Assembly (NCBI RefSeq): GCF_038049925.1
Contig: NZ_CP145809.1
Location: 930,001 to 994,000 of the forward strand
DNA length: 64,000 nt
DNA from: Georgenia sp. M64
GTDB taxonomy: Bacteria > Actinomycetota > Actinomycetes > Actinomycetales > Actinomycetaceae
Reading direction: 5' to 3'
Shown in pieces: positions 46,456-55,239 of this stretch; the stretch's first letter is position 1, and each line of letters begins with the position of its first letter. The translations under genes and the position numbers were made by a program. Under the pieces are notes generated by a model. It was not told the DNA's origin. It searched no databases and saw only the letters and a program-made list of their open reading frames with translations.

Positions 46456-47922
46456 ATGCACAGCTGGGGAACCGGGCGCGCCCGCCGCTCCGTGCGGCTC
46501 GGCGCCGCGCTCCTGACCGTCGTCGCGCTCGCCCTGGGCGGCACCGCCGCGCAGGCCGACAGCCGCGACGACCTCGTGCGCGAGCAGCAGGAGAACGAGG
46601 CCGAGCGCGAGCGCCTGGAGTCCTCCCTCGAGGGTGTCGAGACCAACCTGGCCGAGACCTACCTCGCGCTCGAGGACGCCAAGAACCGCCTTCCGGAGGC
46701 CCAGGAGGAACTGGCCGCCGCGCAGGAGGCCCTGGCCGCCGCCGAGCGCAAGCAGGAGCAGGTCGCCGGGCGCCTGGAGCTGGCGCAGGCGGAGATCGTC
46801 ACGATCGAGACGGCGATCGCCGACAGCGCGGAGCGGATCGACTCGACCCGCTCGGCGATGGGCGAGCTGGCTCGCAGCACCTACCGCGGCGACCACGCCG
46901 TCAGCTCCCTCGAGGTGGTCCTCGACGCGTCCTCCACCGAGGACTTCCTCCAGAGCTACGCCGTCCGGGAGACGGCGGTGCGCGCCCAGACGCAGGTCCT
47001 CGACGAGCTCGAGACGGCCAGCGCCGTGACCCGCAACCAGCGCCAGCGCCAGGCCGCGGTCACCGAGCGCATCGCCGAGCTCAAGGTCGAGGCGGACGAG
47101 GCCGTCGTCGCCGCCGACGAGGCCCGGGCGGAGGCCAAGGAGCGCAAGGCCGAGATCGAGCAGATCCAGGCCGAGATGACCGACCTGGCCGAGCAGCTCG
47201 AGGAGAAGAAGGTCGAGCACACCGGCCAGATCGCCGAGCTCGAGGAGTCCAACGCCGAGCTCGCCCGGGAGATCGCCCGGATCGACGAGGAGAACCGCAG
47301 GGCGGAGGAGGCGCGCAAGGCGGAGGAGGCGCGCCGGGCCGAGGAGGCCCGCAAGGCCGAGGAGGCCCGGCAGCTGCGGCTCGCCCAGGAGGCGGCCCGC
47401 CAGGCCGAGGCGGCCCGCCGGGCCGCGGCCGAGGCCGGCCGGCCAGCGCCGGCGCCCGCACCCGCGCCCGCCCCTGCTCCGGCGCCGGCTCCCGCGCCCG
47501 CCGCGCCGTCGGCCGCCCTCGTCCCGCCCGTGCGGCCGCTGTACGTCACCTCCGCCTACGGGTACCGGGTCTACCCGATCACCGGCGGCTGGTACATGCA
47601 CAACGGCGTCGACCTGCGCTCGGCGTGCGGCAACGTCCAGGTCTCCGCCGCCGACGGCACCGTCGTCTCGACCAAGCCGCCGTGGCAGACCGGCACGAGC
47701 GGCAACCAGGTGATCATCAACCACGGGATCATCGGCGGCAGCTCGTACATCACCGTCTACAACCACCTCTCCGCCTTCGCCGTGAGCCCCGGCCAGCGGG
47801 TGGGCCAGGGCCAGGCGATCGGCCGCACCGGCGCCACCGGCAACGTCACCGGCTGCCACGTCCACTTCGAGGTGTGGCGCAACGGCGCCACCATCGACCC
47901 GATGGCGCTGCCCGGGTTCTGA
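46456..47922 (+). CDS. Coiled-coil M23 (LytM) peptidoglycan endopeptidase, probable FtsEX effector
   Basis: A protein of 488 residues. A signal peptide (LGAALLTVVALALGGTAAQA) precedes a long coiled coil (about 35-325; Glu/Ala/Arg-rich, with RRAEEARKAEEA repeats near 275-305), an Ala-Pro linker (PAPAPAPAPAP) and a C-terminal LytM domain. Zinc ligands are complete: HNGVDLR (His, Asp) and CHVHFEVW (HxH). EnvC of E. coli has the same architecture and partner but a degraded active site; this protein should cut peptidoglycan itself. The tight operon with ftsEX supports activation by that complex. Confidence 0.9.
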   Translation: MHSWGTGRARRSVRLGAALLTVVALALGGTAAQADSRDDLVREQQENEAERERLESSLEGVETNLAETYLALEDAKNRLPEAQEELAAAQEALAAAERKQEQVAGRLELAQAEIVTIETAIADSAERIDSTRSAMGELARSTYRGDHAVSSLEVVLDASSTEDFLQSYAVRETAVRAQTQVLDELETASAVTRNQRQRQAAVTERIAELKVEADEAVVAADEARAEAKERKAEIEQIQAEMTDLAEQLEEKKVEHTGQIAELEESNAELAREIARIDEENRRAEEARKAEEARRAEEARKAEEARQLRLAQEAARQAEAARRAAAEAGRPAPAPAPAPAPAPAPAPAPAAPSAALVPPVRPLYVTSAYGYRVYPITGGWYMHNGVDLRSACGNVQVSAADGTVVSTKPPWQTGTSGNQVIINHGIIGGSSYITVYNHLSAFAVSPGQRVGQGQAIGRTGATGNVTGCHVHFEVWRNGATIDPMALPGF

Positions 47923-48037
47923 CCGCCCCTCGATGACGACGGCGCCGCGGGACACCCTGTCCGGACCCGTGCCCGGGCGGGGACCCGCGCGCTCCGCCGA
48001 CGGCGGAAAGGGTTCGTGCGGGCCCGGCCTGCTGACC

Positions 48038-48043
48038 TAGGCT
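48038..48043 (+). promoter_or_regulatory. -10 element of smpB
   Basis: TAGGCT, giving a leader of about 60 nt before the GTG. Confidence 0.5.
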
Positions 48044-48050
48044 GGGAGGT

Positions 48051-48088
48051 CGGCGCCGCACAGGCGCCGGGCCGCGCGCCGCGCGGCC
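48051..48088 (+). promoter_or_regulatory. Two adjacent hairpins in the smpB leader
   Basis: Stem 1 is cggcgcc / ggcgccg (48051-48069) and stem 2 is ggccgcgc / gcgcggcc (48070-48088). They lie directly side by side near the expected transcript start. They may stabilise the mRNA or attenuate transcription; no known riboswitch is recognised. Confidence 0.5.
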
Positions 48089-48110
48089 GGAGCAGACGGA
48101 GGTAGGACCA

Positions 48111-48635
48111 GTGGCTGGCACGAAGGCCCCGGCACCGAGGAAGCCGGCCCAGGCGGAGCGGGCCAAGGCCGACGCGGACGCGAAGAAGGTCGTCGCGCGC
48201 AACAAGAAGGCCCGCCACGACTACCACATCGACGACACCTTCGAGGCGGGCCTGTCGCTGACCGGCACCGAGGTCAAGGCGCTGCGGATGGGCCGGGCGT
48301 CCCTGGTGGACGGCTGGGTCGAGATCGACCGCGGCGAGGCCTGGCTCCACGGGGTGCACATCCCCGAGTACGCCCAGGGGTCGTGGACCAACCACGGTCC
48401 CCGGCGCAAGCGCAAGCTGCTCCTGCACAAGGAGGAGATCGAGAAGCTCGCGGTGAGGTCCCGGGAGAAGGGGCACACGATCGTCCCGCTCGAGCTGTAC
48501 TTCACCAAGGGCCGCGCCAAGGTCGAGATCGCCCTCGCCCGCGGCAAGCAGGAGTGGGACAAGCGCCAGACCCTGCGGGAGAAGCAGGACGAGCGCGAGG
48601 CGCAGAAGGCCATGAGCCTGCGCCGCCACGACTAG
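48111..48635 (+). CDS. smpB: SsrA-binding protein SmpB
   Basis: A 174-residue OB-fold tmRNA partner needed for trans-translation. Conserved segments are [55 protein letters not shown] and the basic C-terminal tail ([14 protein letters not shown]). The N-terminus carries about 25 extra Lys/Ala-rich residues. Its RNA partner ssrA lies 1.3 kb downstream, with an LLM oxidoreductase gene between them. Confidence 0.96.
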   Translation: MAGTKAPAPRKPAQAERAKADADAKKVVARNKKARHDYHIDDTFEAGLSLTGTEVKALRMGRASLVDGWVEIDRGEAWLHGVHIPEYAQGSWTNHGPRRKRKLLLHKEEIEKLAVRSREKGHTIVPLELYFTKGRAKVEIALARGKQEWDKRQTLREKQDEREAQKAMSLRRHD

Positions 48636-48760
48636 GGCGACCACCCGGCGCCGGTCCCGGGCGTGCGCCAGACGTCACGGACGGATGAGGCACGCACCAC
48701 AGATGGACACACCATGAGCCGCGGCTGGAATAGTGCGGCGATCCCGGTGTTGGCACGGAC

Positions 48761-49810
48761 ATGGAACTCGGCCTCTACACCTTCGGTGACCTCGGCACCG
48801 GCCCCGACGCCGCCCCGGTCGGGCAGCGTCTTCGCGACGTCCTCGAGCGCGTGCGCCTGGCCGAGCAGGTCGGCCTGGACTACGCCGGCATCGGTGAGCA
48901 CCACCGGCCCGACTACGCCATCTCCGCGCCGTCGACCGTCATCGCCGCCGCGCTGGCGCAGACCGAGCGCATCCACGTCGGCTCCGCCGTCACCGTGCTG
49001 TCCACCGAGGACCCGGTCCGGGTCTACCAGCAGTTCGCCACCATGGACCAGTACTCGGGCGGCCGGGTGGAGCTCCTCGCCGGGCGCGGCTCGTTCATCG
49101 AGTCCTTCCCGCTGTTCGGGGCGAACCTGGAGGACTACGACGAGCTCTTCGCCGAGAAGCTCGACCTGCTCCTCACCCTCGACGCCGGCAACCCGGTGAC
49201 GTGGTCGGGCCGGTGCCGCCCGCCGCTGCAGCAGGCGCAGATCCTGCCGCGCCCGACGGCGAAGCGTGGCCTCGGCGAGCACCTGCGCATCGCCGTCGCG
49301 ACCGGCGGGTCCCCGGCGTCGTCGGTGCGCACCGGCCGGCTCGGCCTGCCGGTCAACTACGCGATCATCGGCGGGGAGCCCCGCCGGTTCGCCCCGCTGG
49401 TCGACCTCTACCGCCAGGCGCACGCCGAGGCCGGCCACCCCGAGGAGCGCCGCTCCGTGGCGGTGTCCGTCCACGGCTTCCTCGCCGACGACGACCGCGA
49501 GGCGCTGGACTTCTTCTACCCGTACTACCTGCGCACGGCCACCACCATCGCCCACGAGCGCGGCTTCGCCATCCCCAACCGCATCTCCTACGAGGCGCAG
49601 GCGAGCGGGCACGGGGCGTTCTTCGTCGGGTCCGCGCCGAGCGTGGCCGAGCGGGTCCTGACCCTGCACCGGTCGCTGGGGCACGACCGTCAGATCTTCC
49701 AGATGGACCTCTCCGGCGTCCCGCAGGCGCAGTCCCTGCGCGCCGTCGAGCTCCTCGGCGAGGTCAAGCGGATCGTCGACGCCGAGCTCGGTGCCCCCGG
49801 CCGGGAATGA
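48761..49810 (+). CDS. LLM-class flavin-dependent oxidoreductase
   Basis: A protein of 349 residues with a luciferase-like TIM barrel (FMN or F420). N-terminal MELGLYTFGDLG, GLDYAGIGEHHRPDYA, RIHVGSAVTVLSTEDPVRVYQQFATMDQYSGGRVELLAGRGS (key residues only) and GAFFVGSAPSVAERV fit the family that TIGRFAMs calls alkanal monooxygenase-like. Reaction unknown. It is placed between smpB and ssrA with its own promoter region (48636-48760). Confidence 0.88.
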   Translation: MELGLYTFGDLGTGPDAAPVGQRLRDVLERVRLAEQVGLDYAGIGEHHRPDYAISAPSTVIAAALAQTERIHVGSAVTVLSTEDPVRVYQQFATMDQYSGGRVELLAGRGSFIESFPLFGANLEDYDELFAEKLDLLLTLDAGNPVTWSGRCRPPLQQAQILPRPTAKRGLGEHLRIAVATGGSPASSVRTGRLGLPVNYAIIGGEPRRFAPLVDLYRQAHAEAGHPEERRSVAVSVHGFLADDDREALDFFYPYYLRTATTIAHERGFAIPNRISYEAQASGHGAFFVGSAPSVAERVLTLHRSLGHDRQIFQMDLSGVPQAQSLRAVELLGEVKRIVDAELGAPGRE

Positions 49811-49836
49811 ACGTGCAGCACGGGTGGTTGACCACG

Positions 49837-49842
49837 TAGCAT
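49837..49842 (+). promoter_or_regulatory. -10 element of ssrA
   Basis: TAGCAT, about 50 nt before the mature tmRNA 5' end, leaving a short 5' extension for processing. Confidence 0.4.
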
Positions 49843-49891
49843 GGAGGACGCCGGCACGACCCGTCAGGGCCGCGGCGGTGACAACTCAACA

Positions 49892-50259
49892 GGGGGATGA
49901 TCGGTTTCGACGATGGTCGTCGTTCCAGGAGAAGCGGGTCGAGGATGCAGAGTCATCTCGTCAACGCTCTCTGCAAACCAATAGGTGCCGATTCCAAGCG
50001 CACCGAGTTCGCCCTCGCCGCCTGAGCGAGTAGCGACTCCGTCAGCCCGGGCTAGCTCTCGTCCCGGTTCCTGGCGTCATCTAGAGAGCCACTGCTCGTA
50101 GTCCTCGTCATCGGGGCTGCGGGAACACTCAGATGACTGGGCCTGTCAGCGACTTGTCTGCGAGATCGCTGGGGCCGAGAAAATCGTCAGCAGACTGCAC
50201 CCGGAGAAGCCCTGGTTCCACGCCGTCGGACGCGGGTTCGATTCCCGCCATCTCCACCA
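49892..50259 (+). ncRNA. ssrA: Transfer-messenger RNA
   Basis: The 5' end reads ggggatgatcggtttcgac and the 3' end is a tRNA-Ala-like half with T arm gcgggttcgattcccgc and terminal acca, whose atctcc pairs with the 5' ggggat. The tag reading frame at 49987-50022 encodes ADSKRTEFALAA before TGA at 50023; the charged alanine comes first. The ALAA end is the usual degradation signal. Pseudoknot-forming G/C runs fill the middle. It works with SmpB to rescue stalled ribosomes. Confidence 0.96.
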
Positions 50260-50300
50260 ACGGTGGCTGCCCGGCAGCCGTCGCTGATCACCCCAAGAAC

Positions 50301-50329
50301 GAGAGGCCGCCCCACCGGGGCGGCCTCTC
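50301..50329. terminator. Terminator after ssrA (bidirectional)
   Basis: Perfect 13-bp stem gagaggccgcccc / ggggcggcctctc with an acc loop. It can also end the convergent glycosyltransferase operon. Confidence 0.85.
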
Positions 50330-50334
50330 GTCGT

Positions 50335-50416
50335 CGTGGGGGCGGGCCTCCCGCGGGATCGAGCCCCGCGTGGTCGTGGGTGGCGAGCCTCCCGTGGGGG
50401 CGGGCCTCCCATGGGG
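50335..50416. repeat. Degenerate short repeats downstream of ssrA
   Basis: Three related blocks around gggcgggcctccc (two exact, one variant ggcgagcctccc) lie between the ssrA terminator and the glycosyltransferase stop. No gene is seen in 50330-50422. Confidence 0.6.
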
Positions 50417-50422
50417 CCGGGC

Positions 50423-51724
50423 CTAGGGAACCGGCGCCGCGGCGGGTGCGGCCGGGACCGGCTGGAGCCGGGCGAACAGCGCGTCGAAGACCGCGCCGCG
50501 GTCGAACTGCAGGGCGTGGGCACGGGCCTCGCGCTCGCGCCGGGCCCGCTCCTGCGCCGGCATGGCGGCCACCCGGTCCAGGGCCGCGGCGATCGCGCCC
50601 GGGTCGTCCACCGGCACGATGAGGGCGTGGTCGCCCACGGCCTCGCCGATCCCGCCCGTCTCCGTCGTGACCACCGGGCCGCCGCCGGCGAGCATCTTCT
50701 CCACCAGGGCGATGCCGAAGGTCTCCACGAACTCCGGCAGCGGCTTGCTCGGCAGGACGTACGCCGCGCAGCCGGCCATGAGGGCGGGCTTCTCGGCGTC
50801 GTCGACGTCGTCGAGGAAGACGATCCGACCGGCCGCCGGCGACGCCGCCGCGACCGCCCGCAGCTCCTCCGCCTCCGGCCCACGGCCGGCGACGACGAGG
50901 CGCAGCCCCGCTGCGCCGTCGCTCGCGGCGAACCCGGCGATGAGGTCGTCGACGCCCTTGGCGCGGCTGAGCCGGGAGAGGAAGAGGACGTAGCCGTCCC
51001 GGCGCAGCCCCCGACGGGCCAGGACCGCCTCGACCTCGGCGTCCGCCAGGTCGAGGTAGGCGCTGGTGTCGATCGCCGGGTAGGAGATGCCGATGCGCTC
51101 GCGGCACCGCCGCGCGTAGTCGGTGCCGTGACGGGCGTCGATCGCGGCGGCCTCGGCGACGATGAGGTCGCGGGTGTACGCCGACACGGCCACGCAGTGG
51201 TCCTGGGCGAGGTAGGACGACAGGACGTGGGCGGCGGCCCCGAACCGGTCCTCCTCCACGCAGGCGCGCACGACGTTGGTGACGTCGGAGCCGACCGCCT
51301 CGGCGATGGTGGTGACCTCCACCGGAAGGCCGGTGTCCCTGGCGACCCGGACGGCGTCGGCGACGGCGACGGTGTGCGGGCTGAGGTAGAGGGACAGGCA
51401 CACGGTGGGCACGCCGTCGGTGAAGAGCTCGACGAGGCGGCCGGTCAGGCCGGCGAGGTAGCGCCCGTCGGGGACCTTGTAGTCCCCGACCGGGGCGGGG
51501 CGCTCGACGACGATCCCGGGGCTGTAGGGCAGGACCCCGTCGAGGGGCTTGAGGGGCAGGCCGGTGGCCTCGAGCCGCTCCAGCGGCCAGGTGAGGATCC
51601 GGACCTCGTCGAAGCCTCGCGTCAGCGCCGCCTCGGCGAGGTTGCGCGCCTCGCCGGAGTGGCCACAGATCACCGGGTCGGCGCGCACGACGATCACGAG
51701 GCGGCGGTCGGGTCGCTCGGTCAT
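50423..51724 (-). CDS. GT4-family glycosyltransferase
   Basis: A 433-residue retaining GT-B enzyme. The C-terminal half shows LFLSRLSRAKGVDDLIAGF, LVVAGRGPEAEEL and the E-x7-E motif ETFGIALVE followed by GGGPVVTTETGGIGE, which bind the nucleotide-sugar. There is no membrane helix or signal peptide, so it acts at the inner face of the membrane or in the cytosol. Donor and acceptor are unknown. It follows the GH92-type gene with a 4-bp ATGA overlap; GGAGG lies 5-9 nt before the ATG. Confidence 0.88.
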   Translation of the reverse strand: MTERPDRRLVIVVRADPVICGHSGEARNLAEAALTRGFDEVRILTWPLERLEATGLPLKPLDGVLPYSPGIVVERPAPVGDYKVPDGRYLAGLTGRLVELFTDGVPTVCLSLYLSPHTVAVADAVRVARDTGLPVEVTTIAEAVGSDVTNVVRACVEEDRFGAAAHVLSSYLAQDHCVAVSAYTRDLIVAEAAAIDARHGTDYARRCRERIGISYPAIDTSAYLDLADAEVEAVLARRGLRRDGYVLFLSRLSRAKGVDDLIAGFAASDGAAGLRLVVAGRGPEAEELRAVAAASPAAGRIVFLDDVDDAEKPALMAGCAAYVLPSKPLPEFVETFGIALVEKMLAGGGPVVTTETGGIGEAVGDHALIVPVDDPGAIAAALDRVAAMPAQERARREREARAHALQFDRGAVFDALFARLQPVPAAPAAAPVP

Positions 51725-53955
51725 GGAACCTCCGGTCGGGGGACGGGGCGGGTGGAGGCCGACGGCGGTCGACCGTCGTTGCCCCACCCGGTGGGGGTGT
51801 CACCGAGCTCGAGGGCGAGGTGGCCACCGTGGTGGACCTCGTCGCCGCCGAGCCAGGTGCGCTCCAGGGGCTCGCCGTTCAGCGTGGCGGCGCGGACGTA
51901 TTGTGCACGACCGCCGGGCTCCGGCTCGACGAACCCGGTCGTCGTGATCTCGAAGGACCCGCCGGGGACGGCCAGGCGCGCGCGGGGGAAGGACGGGGCG
52001 TTGACGAGGAAGAGGTGCTGACCCGCCACGGGGAAGAGCCCGAGCGAGGCCCAGACGTACCACGAGCTCAGCCCGCCGGAGTCGTCGTTGCCCGGCAGGC
52101 CGCCCCGGCCGGTGCCGAACTGCTGGTTGACCACGGCGTGGACGACCTCGGCGGTGCGGTCCGGGCGGCCGGCGTAGTGGTAGGCCCACGGCGCGTCCAT
52201 GTCCGGCTCGTTGTTGAGCCCCTCGAACCGGCCGAGCGCGTAGCCCTCGGCGAGCTCCGCCGTCGTCGGGGCCAGGCCCGGCAGCCGCACGGGGGCAGCG
52301 CCGTAGCCGAAGAAGGTGTCGAGCATGCCGACGAACCTCTCGTCGCCCCCGGCGAGCCCGATCCGGGCGGCCATGTCGTGCAGCAGCCGGAAGGAGTAGT
52401 TCCACGGCCCGCCCTCGTAGAAGGTGGAGTCACGCAGCAGACCGGTCGCGGGGTCGTAGGCCGCGGCCCACCCGCCGGCGAGGCGGTCGAACTGGGCCGC
52501 GAGCGTCCGGTCGCCGACGTGGGCGGCCACCTTCGCCGTGCACCAGTACCCGAACGCCAGGTCGAGGGTGTGGCTGATGGGGTGGGCCACCCCGCGCAGG
52601 AGGTACTCCTCGCCGTAGGTGCGGCGAAGGTCGTTGTGCATGTGGACCAGGGCCCAGTCCCAGTCCAGCGGCAGCCCGGCCTGGCACAGGTCCGCGAGGA
52701 AGGTGTGCGCGAGCGCGCTGCCCTGCCGGGAGAACCGGTCGGCCCCGCGGGCCATGCGGTAGCCGACGGGGAGGTTGCCCTCCTCCTCGCAGATGGTCAG
52801 CAGGGCGCGGGCGAGCTCGACGGCCCGGTGCGGCAGCAGCGTCGTCAGCAGCGGCAGCTGGGTGCGGTAGATGTCCCACATCGTGGAGATGTCGAAGGCG
52901 AACGGCCCGTCCCCGGGCCAGAAGGGGCTCTCGGCCGGCGCGAAGGAGGGCTTGACGAGGGAGTGGTAGAGGGCGGTGGAGAAGACGGTCCGGCGCTCGG
53001 GGGAGGAGGTCTCGACCTCGACGAGGTCGAGGTGCTCGTCCCAGGTCCTCGCCGTCGCCGCTCGCCGGGAGGTGAAGCTCGAGCGGGCCGGACCGCAGTC
53101 GCGGTACAGGTTCTCCCTCGCCTGCTCGGGCCCGCGCAGGGAGAAGCCCATGCGCAGCTCCACGCTCTGTCCCGCCTCGGCCGGCCCGGCCCACATGAGC
53201 CCGAAGGAGCGCAGGGTGGTGGGGCGGATGGCGTCGAAGTCCAGCCGGGTCCCGCCGGGCATGAGCCGCCGGTCGTACCAGAGCAGCTGGCGCCAGTCGG
53301 TGTCGCACTCCAGGTGCACGGCCAGGGGTGCGCCCTCAACGACGATCTGCCCCTGCGCCATCCCCGGCCCCACGCTCTGCAGGTACGCCCGCAGCGGCAC
53401 GGTCGCCCCGAACGGGATGGCCAGACCGCCGAGGGAGAGGTCGACGACGAGCCGCGCGTCGGGGTGGCGCGGGAACGTGTACCGGTGCACGGCGCTCTTC
53501 GGCCCCACCGTCACCTCGCACCGGATCCCCGTGGACAGCGTGGCGCTGTACCAGCCCGGCTCGGCCTCCTCGTCCTCGATCTCCCACAGCGTGCCCAGGG
53601 CGTCCAGGGGCTCGACCATGGGGGTGACGCGGAAGTAGTTGTAGTACTTGCGGATCGCTCCCGTGCCCGACTGCTGGAAGTGGGTCACGCCCGAGGCGAG
53701 CTGACGCTCGTGCATCGGCGCCGGCACGCCCTCGGTGCTGAGGTCGTAGCGCCCGTACCCGGTGGGGTACGCACCGGAGTAGGCGCACGCGGAGACCATC
53801 CCGAGCGGGTAGGTCGCGCCCGGGTGGGTGTTGCCGATCTGCGGCTTGGGCGACCACCAGCGCGCCGCCAGCCCGGTGCGGTGGGGCAGGTCGGTGACCT
53901 CGGTGCCGATGAAGGGGTCGACCCGGGCGGTGCCGGGTGCCACCGGTGCGTTCAT
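51721..53955 (-). CDS. GH92-family glycosidase (alpha-mannosidase-like), cytoplasmic
   Basis: A protein of 744 residues. Typical GH92 segments are VDPFIGTE, GNTHPGATYPLGMVS near the N-terminus, SMWDIYRTQLPLLTTLLP-like FDISTMWDIYRTQLPLL in the (alpha/alpha)6 domain, and GNDDSGGLSSWYVWASLGLFPV near residue 640. GH92 enzymes are calcium-dependent inverting exo-alpha-mannosidases, normally exported. Here no signal peptide is present, which is unusual and suggests an internal glycan substrate or a different role. It is co-transcribed with a GT4 glycosyltransferase. Confidence 0.87.
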   Translation of the reverse strand: MNAPVAPGTARVDPFIGTEVTDLPHRTGLAARWWSPKPQIGNTHPGATYPLGMVSACAYSGAYPTGYGRYDLSTEGVPAPMHERQLASGVTHFQQSGTGAIRKYYNYFRVTPMVEPLDALGTLWEIEDEEAEPGWYSATLSTGIRCEVTVGPKSAVHRYTFPRHPDARLVVDLSLGGLAIPFGATVPLRAYLQSVGPGMAQGQIVVEGAPLAVHLECDTDWRQLLWYDRRLMPGGTRLDFDAIRPTTLRSFGLMWAGPAEAGQSVELRMGFSLRGPEQARENLYRDCGPARSSFTSRRAATARTWDEHLDLVEVETSSPERRTVFSTALYHSLVKPSFAPAESPFWPGDGPFAFDISTMWDIYRTQLPLLTTLLPHRAVELARALLTICEEEGNLPVGYRMARGADRFSRQGSALAHTFLADLCQAGLPLDWDWALVHMHNDLRRTYGEEYLLRGVAHPISHTLDLAFGYWCTAKVAAHVGDRTLAAQFDRLAGGWAAAYDPATGLLRDSTFYEGGPWNYSFRLLHDMAARIGLAGGDERFVGMLDTFFGYGAAPVRLPGLAPTTAELAEGYALGRFEGLNNEPDMDAPWAYHYAGRPDRTAEVVHAVVNQQFGTGRGGLPGNDDSGGLSSWYVWASLGLFPVAGQHLFLVNAPSFPRARLAVPGGSFEITTTGFVEPEPGGRAQYVRAATLNGEPLERTWLGGDEVHHGGHLALELGDTPTGWGNDGRPPSASTRPVPRPEVP

Positions 53956-53961
53956 GGCCCA

Positions 53962-53967
53962 ACCCTA
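53962..53967 (-). promoter_or_regulatory. -10 element of a leaderless GH92-GT4 transcript
   Basis: TAGGGT on the minus strand ends 6 nt before the ATG at 53955. Confidence 0.6.
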
Positions 53968-54060
53968 GGGACGGGCCCGCCAGGCGTCGTCGCTGCCATG
54001 CGGGCAACTTAGGTGGTGGAGATGTCCGGCGGGTTACGCCGCCCGCGGGAGAATCGGCCC

Positions 54061-55077
54061 ATGACCTCCCGCGGCTTCACCTCCGACAACGCCTCCGGCG
54101 TCCACCCGGCCGTCCTGGCCGCCATCGCGGCGGCGGGCGAGGGCCACGAACCCTCGTACGGCGGGGACCGGACCACCGCGGCACTCGGCGAGAGGGTGAG
54201 CGAGGTCTTCGGGCCCGACGCGCGGATCTTCCCCGTCTTCAACGGCACCGGCGCGAACGTCGTCGCCCTGCAGGCGATGCTCCAGCGGTGGGACGCCGCC
54301 GTGGCCACCGAGGTCTCCCACATGGTCACCGACGAGTCCACGGCGCCCCAGCTGGTCGGCGGGACCCGGATCGTCACCGTCACGCACACCAGCGGCAAGG
54401 CGACGCCGGCCACCCTCGCGCCGGCCTTCGACGCCTACGACGGGACCGTCCACCACGCCCGGCCGGCGGCCGTGAGCCTGGCTCAGAGCACCGAGCTGGG
54501 CACGGTCTACACCGGCGACGAGCTCGCCGCCGTCACCGTGTTCGCCCGCGACCGGGGGGCCCGGCTCCACGTCGACGGCGCCCGGCTGGCCAACGCCGCC
54601 GCCCGCCACCGCGTGGGGCTCGCCGAGGCCTGCGCCGGGGCGGACGTCGTCTCCCTCGGGGCCACCAAGAACGGTGCCATGTTCGGCGACGCCGTCCTCG
54701 TCCTGGACCCCGCCCTTGCGGAGCCGGTGGACCGGCTCCGCAAGGCGTCCACCCAGCTGGCCTCGAAGATGCGGTTCGTCTCCGCCCAGCTCCTCGCCCT
54801 GCTCACCGACGACCTGTGGCTGACGGGGGCCCGCCATGCCAACGCCGTCGCCGACCACCTCGCCGCGCGGCTGGGCGACCTCGGCGTCGCGCTGCGCCAC
54901 CCCGTCGAGGCCAACGCCGTCTTCTTCGCGGTCGACCCGGGCGTGCTGCCCGGGCTGGTCGCCGAGGCGCCGGTCCTCGCCTGGGACGCGGCGACCGTGC
55001 GGGCGGTCGCGTCGTTCGACTCCACCGAGGAGGACGTCGAGGACCTGGTCGCCGTGGTGGCGCGGCACCTGCGCTGA
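54061..55077 (+). CDS. Low-specificity threonine aldolase-like PLP enzyme
   Basis: A 338-residue fold-type I PLP enzyme (beta-eliminating lyase family). FTSDNASGVHP at the N-terminus, EPSYGGDRTTAALGERV, RLHVDGARLANA (PLP Asp) and the Schiff-base Lys in SLGATKNGAMFGDAV are diagnostic. It cleaves threonine or allo-threonine to glycine and acetaldehyde. GAGAAT lies 6 nt before the ATG at 54061, a weaker form of the leaderless pattern; an upstream GTG at 54013 is less likely. Confidence 0.92.
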   Translation: MTSRGFTSDNASGVHPAVLAAIAAAGEGHEPSYGGDRTTAALGERVSEVFGPDARIFPVFNGTGANVVALQAMLQRWDAAVATEVSHMVTDESTAPQLVGGTRIVTVTHTSGKATPATLAPAFDAYDGTVHHARPAAVSLAQSTELGTVYTGDELAAVTVFARDRGARLHVDGARLANAAARHRVGLAEACAGADVVSLGATKNGAMFGDAVLVLDPALAEPVDRLRKASTQLASKMRFVSAQLLALLTDDLWLTGARHANAVADHLAARLGDLGVALRHPVEANAVFFAVDPGVLPGLVAEAPVLAWDAATVRAVASFDSTEEDVEDLVAVVARHLR

Positions 55078-55184
55078 CCGCCGCACTCTGTCGCACGTCC
55101 GGCGGCAAGGGTGAGAACGGGGGAGCGCGCGAGATCACCCCGGAAATCATCCTCAGCCCCCTTACCGCCGCCGGGACAAGGGCC

Positions 55185-55190
55185 TAAGGT
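55185..55190 (+). promoter_or_regulatory. -10 element of the ScyD/ScyE-like gene
   Basis: TAAGGT, with a leader of about 40 nt that holds a strong AAGGAGGA ribosome site before the ATG. Confidence 0.5.
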
Positions 55191-55239
55191 CCCGGACTGT
55201 CCGGTACCGACGGGGTGCCGCTCCTCAAGGAGGACCACG

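Noticed and set aside
50150-50259. A separate tRNA gene
   Set aside because: The TpsiC arm and CCA belong to the tRNA-like half of tmRNA; there is no anticodon arm.
50225-50340. Genomic island attached at the ssrA 3' end
   Set aside because: ssrA is a common integration site, but no integrase or repeated ssrA 3' end follows; a terminator and ordinary genes do.
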